Source of the DNA: Actinomycetota bacterium
GTDB lineage: Bacteria; Actinomycetota; Actinomycetes; Nanopelagicales; Nanopelagicaceae
Direction: 5' to 3'
DNA: 33,989 bases
NCBI GenBank assembly: GCA_947372965.1
Contig: CANBVR010000015.1
Coordinates: 1 to 33,989 of the forward strand
In this document: positions 31,390 through 33,989 of the stretch, piece by piece
Layout: every line of letters begins with the position of its first letter
Position numbering within the stretch: the first letter of the stretch is position 1
Notes under the pieces: model-generated
Told to the model about the DNA's origin: nothing
What the model saw: only the letters and a program-made list of their open reading frames with translations
The model's database searches: none
Translations under genes and position numbers: made by a program

Positions 31390-31442
31390 AGGTTAAACCT
31401 AAACCCCTAATTGAGGTTACAAGTAGTTGAAAGTCAGGTTAA
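31390..31442. repeat. AGGTTA repeats upstream of the glycosyltransferase operon
   Basis: AGGTTA occurs at 31390-31395, 31414-31419 and 31436-31441, at 24- and 22-base spacing (about two helical turns). The first is part of the palindrome AGGTTAAACCT (31390-31400). Read toward the operon the unit is GTTAACCTGAC or GTAACCT, a loose relative of PHO-box units. Candidate operator. Confidence 0.4.
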
Positions 31443-31451
31443 CGAAAAGGG

Positions 31452-32201
31452 TTACTTCTTACCCTGATTGGCAACGGCTGCGATCGCATCCTTAGCCGCC
31501 TCGGGATCTAGATACTCACCGCCCTTTTTCACAGGTTCGAAATCAGCATCGAACTCGTAGAGAAGCGGAATACCGGTAGGGATATTCACGCCAGCAATAT
31601 CTTCATCAGAGATGCAATCAATATGTTTAACCATCGCACGAATTGAATTTCCATGAGCGGTAACTAGAACAGTCTTACCTGCATTTAGATCTTCGGTTAT
31701 CTCGCCAACGAGGTAAGGAATCATTCGAGTTACAACATCCTTCAAGCACTCAGTCTTTGGCATATCTGCGCCAAGTCCGGCATATCGAGGGTCGTTGCTT
31801 TGTGAATACTTATCGTTCTCATCAATCGGTGGTGGTGGCACATCAAAAGAACGACGCCACAATTGGAATTGTTCTTCGCCATATTGCGCCAAGGTCTGCG
31901 CTTTATCTTTACCTTGCAGGGCGCCGTAATGACGCTCGTTTAGCTTCCAAGTGCGGTGCACTGGAATCCAATGACGATCGGCTACGTCCAAAGCTAATTG
32001 CGAGGTATGGATCGCGCGACGAAGAAGTGATGTGTGAACCACATCTGGAAGTAGGCCGCGATCTTTGAGTAGCTGGCCACCACGCTTTGCCTCTTCAATA
32101 CCCTTATCGGAAAGGCGAACATCGACCCAGCCGGTAAAGAGATTTAGCGCATTCCATTCACTCTCGCCATGGCGAAGGAGGATTAATTTTCCGATTGTCA
32201 T
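31452..32201 (-). CDS. gpmA: 2,3-bisphosphoglycerate-dependent phosphoglycerate mutase
   Basis: Glycolytic enzyme interconverting 3- and 2-phosphoglycerate, 249 residues, the normal dPGM length. It has the phosphohistidine motif [10 protein letters not shown] (His11), the [12 protein letters not shown] segment, catalytic Glu in [12 protein letters not shown], and the second His in [13 protein letters not shown]. The C-terminal flexible tail is rich in alanine and lysine, as expected. Although in line with mshA and the YbjN gene, it has its own TAGAAT -10 six bases before the ATG. The mshA, ybjN-like, gpm, senX3, regX3 order matches a conserved actinobacterial cluster, here broken by glycosyltransferase genes and phoU. 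Confidence 0.96.
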   Translation of the reverse strand: MTIGKLILLRHGESEWNALNLFTGWVDVRLSDKGIEEAKRGGQLLKDRGLLPDVVHTSLLRRAIHTSQLALDVADRHWIPVHRTWKLNERHYGALQGKDKAQTLAQYGEEQFQLWRRSFDVPPPPIDENDKYSQSNDPRYAGLGADMPKTECLKDVVTRMIPYLVGEITEDLNAGKTVLVTAHGNSIRAMVKHIDCISDEDIAGVNIPTGIPLLYEFDADFEPVKKGGEYLDPEAAKDAIAAVANQGKK

Positions 32202-32207
32202 GTGGGA

Positions 32208-32213
32208 ATTCTA
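32208..32213 (-). promoter_or_regulatory. -10 element (TAGAAT) of gpmA, probably leaderless
   Basis: TAGAAT on the minus strand, 6 bases before ATG 32201, squeezed into the 16-base gap after the YbjN-like gene. Confidence 0.55.
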
Positions 32214-32217
32214 CTAA

Positions 32218-32697
32218 CTACTTTATTAAATGTTCAAAAGCCTTCAAATTCGCTAGAGATTCACCGCGCGATACTCGCCAAGCCCACTCTCGGCGAATTG
32301 CCGAGGAGAATCCCATTTCTAACAATGGATTAAAAGAGGAATCTGAATATTGAAGTACTGCGCCAAGGATTCGATCGATTTCAACGTCGGTAACAGCATT
32401 TAACGGCAAGCGACCAACTAGATAGATATCGCCTAATTCATTTACTGCAAAAGCCACCGCATACATCGCAGAATTTTGTTGCAGTAGCCACTCGTGAACT
32501 TTTTCGGCATTCTCATCGGGCTTGCGAATGACAAAGGCATTGATTGAAAGTGAGTGATCGCCAATTACTAAAGCTACATGGGTCTGGAGTTTCTTTTCAC
32601 CGGGTAAGGTAATTAAAAAAGTTTTGGCATCTGGCTGATCAAACTCTAAATCGTGAGATTCTAAGAAATCTTCAATTATTGCTTTGGGATCGATCAC
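32218..32697 (-). CDS. YbjN-domain protein
   Basis: Soluble protein of 159 residues in the YbjN family, which shares the fold of type III secretion chaperones. Typical features are an N-terminal helix (IIEDFLESHDLEFDQP), a beta-sheet with LQTHVALVIGDHSLSINAFVIRKP, and YLVGRLPLNAVTDVEIDRILG. In actinobacteria a YbjN gene commonly sits between mshA and gpm; its role is not known. The ATG overlaps the mshA stop by 4 bases (ATGA, 32694-32697), so expression is coupled to mycothiol synthesis. A chaperone or regulator of MshA is possible but unsupported. Confidence 0.87.
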   Translation of the reverse strand: MIDPKAIIEDFLESHDLEFDQPDAKTFLITLPGEKKLQTHVALVIGDHSLSINAFVIRKPDENAEKVHEWLLQQNSAMYAVAFAVNELGDIYLVGRLPLNAVTDVEIDRILGAVLQYSDSSFNPLLEMGFSSAIRREWAWRVSRGESLANLKAFEHLIK

Positions 32698-33965
32698 AAA
32701 ACAACCTTCATGGTTTTACCTTGCGGATTAGAAATCACCTGATCGTAAACATCCAAAGTTCCCCGAGCGGTGCGCTCCCAGCCAAACTTTGCCGCATGTT
32801 CAATCGCGCCCATTGAAAGGACGATGCGACGTTGCGGTTCAAGAAGTAATCGATTTAAAACTGAGGCCCAAGCCTTTGGATCATGGCCATCAACCAAGGA
32901 GCCAGAGATTCCATCAGATACTGCAGTTCGCAATCCGCCAACTGCGGTTGCAACAACTGGGGTGCCACAAGCTTGTGCCTCTAGCGCAACCAAGCCAAAG
33001 CTTTCGGAATATGAAGGAACGCAAACTAAATCTGCGGCGCGATACCAATCCGGCAGATCTGAACGCAGAACTGGATCCATAAAGTGAACTACGTCCTCAA
33101 CGCCCAAAAACTTTGCCATTGCGCGAAGTCGTTCTGGCTCGGCATGACCTGATCCAGATGCACCGCCCATAATTACTAAAGCCAATTTCGCTCGTAAATG
33201 TGGTGAATGCGTCAACATCTCGGCAACCGCGCGAACCAATACATCTGGCCCCTTATGTGGCTGGATGCGACCGACAAATAACAACATCAAGGCATCGGGT
33301 GCAATATTTAATTTACTTCGCGCTGAACCTTTTCCATTTGCTGGTGCGAAGCGTGCCAAATCAACTCCTGGTGTCACGACGTGGACTTTCTCAGGACTTG
33401 CGCCATATAACGAAACTAAGGCCGCCGCTTCGGCATCGGTATTAGCGATTAAAGCATTTGCATTCTTAACAATTTGTTCTTCACCTAGTGCGCGAATTAG
33501 CGGCTCTTCTTTATCGCCTTCGGCCAAAGATAAGTTCTTTACCTTTGCCATCGTGTGCATCGTGTGTACTAAAGGAACGCCAGTTCGCTCTGAAATCATC
33601 CAGCCTAATTGCCCAGAGATCCAATAATGTGAATGAATGATGTCGTAATAATTATTTGGCTTACCGCTTTGGTGTTCCATAAATGCATGAGTAAGGGCGC
33701 CAATCTGTGATGGCAACTCTTCCTTTGTTAAATAACTTACTGGCCCTGCTTCTAGGTGATGAACTTCAACACCTGGCGCAATCTCAACGGAATCTGCCAA
33801 GCCACTCTTATCTGCGCGAGTAAAGATATCTACCTTCACACCAGCCTTGGCCATCTGGATTGCATTTTCAACAACGTAAATATTCATTCCGCCGGCATCG
33901 CCAACTCCCGCTTGTTCCAGCGGAGAGGTGTGAACCATCAAGGTTGCAATGCGGCGATTTAACAT
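32694..33965 (-). CDS. mshA: D-inositol-3-phosphate glycosyltransferase (mycothiol synthesis)
   Basis: First enzyme of mycothiol biosynthesis: transfers GlcNAc from UDP-GlcNAc to 1L-myo-inositol-1-phosphate. The 423-residue GT4 protein has the diagnostic MVHTSPLEQAGVGDAGGMN (10-28), IHSHYWISGQLGW, HTMHTMAKVKN, donor-site FVGRIQPHKGPD and EX7E in YSESFGLVALEAQ (about 318-328). Overlaps the YbjN gene by 4 bases. The start is uncertain: upstream of ATG 33965 the frame stays open (as RWDASNAL) to the window edge, so a longer N-terminus is possible; alignment with known MshA favours a start near 33965. Presence implies the organism uses mycothiol as its main thiol. Confidence 0.94.
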   Translation of the reverse strand: MLNRRIATLMVHTSPLEQAGVGDAGGMNIYVVENAIQMAKAGVKVDIFTRADKSGLADSVEIAPGVEVHHLEAGPVSYLTKEELPSQIGALTHAFMEHQSGKPNNYYDIIHSHYWISGQLGWMISERTGVPLVHTMHTMAKVKNLSLAEGDKEEPLIRALGEEQIVKNANALIANTDAEAAALVSLYGASPEKVHVVTPGVDLARFAPANGKGSARSKLNIAPDALMLLFVGRIQPHKGPDVLVRAVAEMLTHSPHLRAKLALVIMGGASGSGHAEPERLRAMAKFLGVEDVVHFMDPVLRSDLPDWYRAADLVCVPSYSESFGLVALEAQACGTPVVATAVGGLRTAVSDGISGSLVDGHDPKAWASVLNRLLLEPQRRIVLSMGAIEHAAKFGWERTARGTLDVYDQVISNPQGKTMKVVL

Positions 33966-33989
33966 TAGAGCGTTGCTCGCATCCCACCG

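Noticed and set aside
1-33989. Mobile elements, CRISPR, prophage, toxin-antitoxin or defence island
   Set aside because: No transposase, integrase, regular spacer array or small paired genes were seen; codon usage looks uniform and gene content is core.

Overview
The window is a gene-dense, mostly housekeeping stretch of an actinobacterial chromosome. The lineage evidence is a mycothiol glycosyltransferase (MshA), CarD, a DUF3263 protein, a MutT1-type Nudix/histidine-phosphatase fusion beside ppk1, a SenX3/RegX3-like pair and a ChoD-like GMC oxidoreductase. Base composition is unusually AT-rich for this phylum, intergenic gaps are tiny and many mRNAs look leaderless. Together these suggest a small streamlined actinobacterium such as the freshwater acI/Nanopelagicales group; that placement is inference. 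No gap between genes exceeds about 170 bases, and I see no mobile element, CRISPR array, phage gene or integrated island.

Layout. 1-3731 (minus): a MacB-type ABC export operon (adaptor, ATPase, permease) followed by the start of an unknown membrane protein cut by the window edge. 3797-5597 (minus): a DUF3263 protein and an SDR/DUF2867 protein. 5621-7692 (plus): type II NADH dehydrogenase and an alpha/beta hydrolase. 7689-9374 (minus): the ChoD-like oxidoreductase. 9540-15222 (plus): cydABDC, the bd oxidase with its assembly ABC transporter, whose last codons overlap an oppositely oriented tRNA-Thr. 15348-19264: polyphosphate genes ppx (plus), mutT1 and ppk1 (minus). 19435-20463 (plus): mreB. 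20460-25120 (minus): carD-ispDF and cysS-rlmB-SGNH hydrolase. 25162-25650 (plus): an LpqE-like lipoprotein. 25654-28284: regX3-senX3 (minus) and divergent phoU (plus). 28253-31371 (minus): two GT4 glycosyltransferases and a second SGNH hydrolase. 31452-33965 (minus): gpmA, a YbjN-family gene and mshA.

How it fits together. Three themes recur. Respiration: NDH-2 and cytochrome bd sit within 10 kb and could form a short quinone-linked chain. Phosphate and polyphosphate: phoU, senX3/regX3, ppx and ppk1 occur together, and repeats resembling PHO boxes lie before phoU, between ppk1 and mreB, and more weakly before the glycosyltransferase operon. Envelope: MacB export, two SGNH hydrolases, GT4 enzymes and MreB.

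The most informative unlisted signal is regulatory. At least ten transcription units start with a TAnnnT hexamer 6-7 bases before the ATG, the hallmark of leaderless mRNA. In two divergent pairs the opposing -10 hexamers share the same central TA. Convergent genes abut or overlap without recognisable terminators. I found no clearly new multi-gene system; the best leads are these promoters, the soluble SenX3-like kinase, the possible Pho-linked glycosyltransferase operon and the cydC/tRNA overlap.
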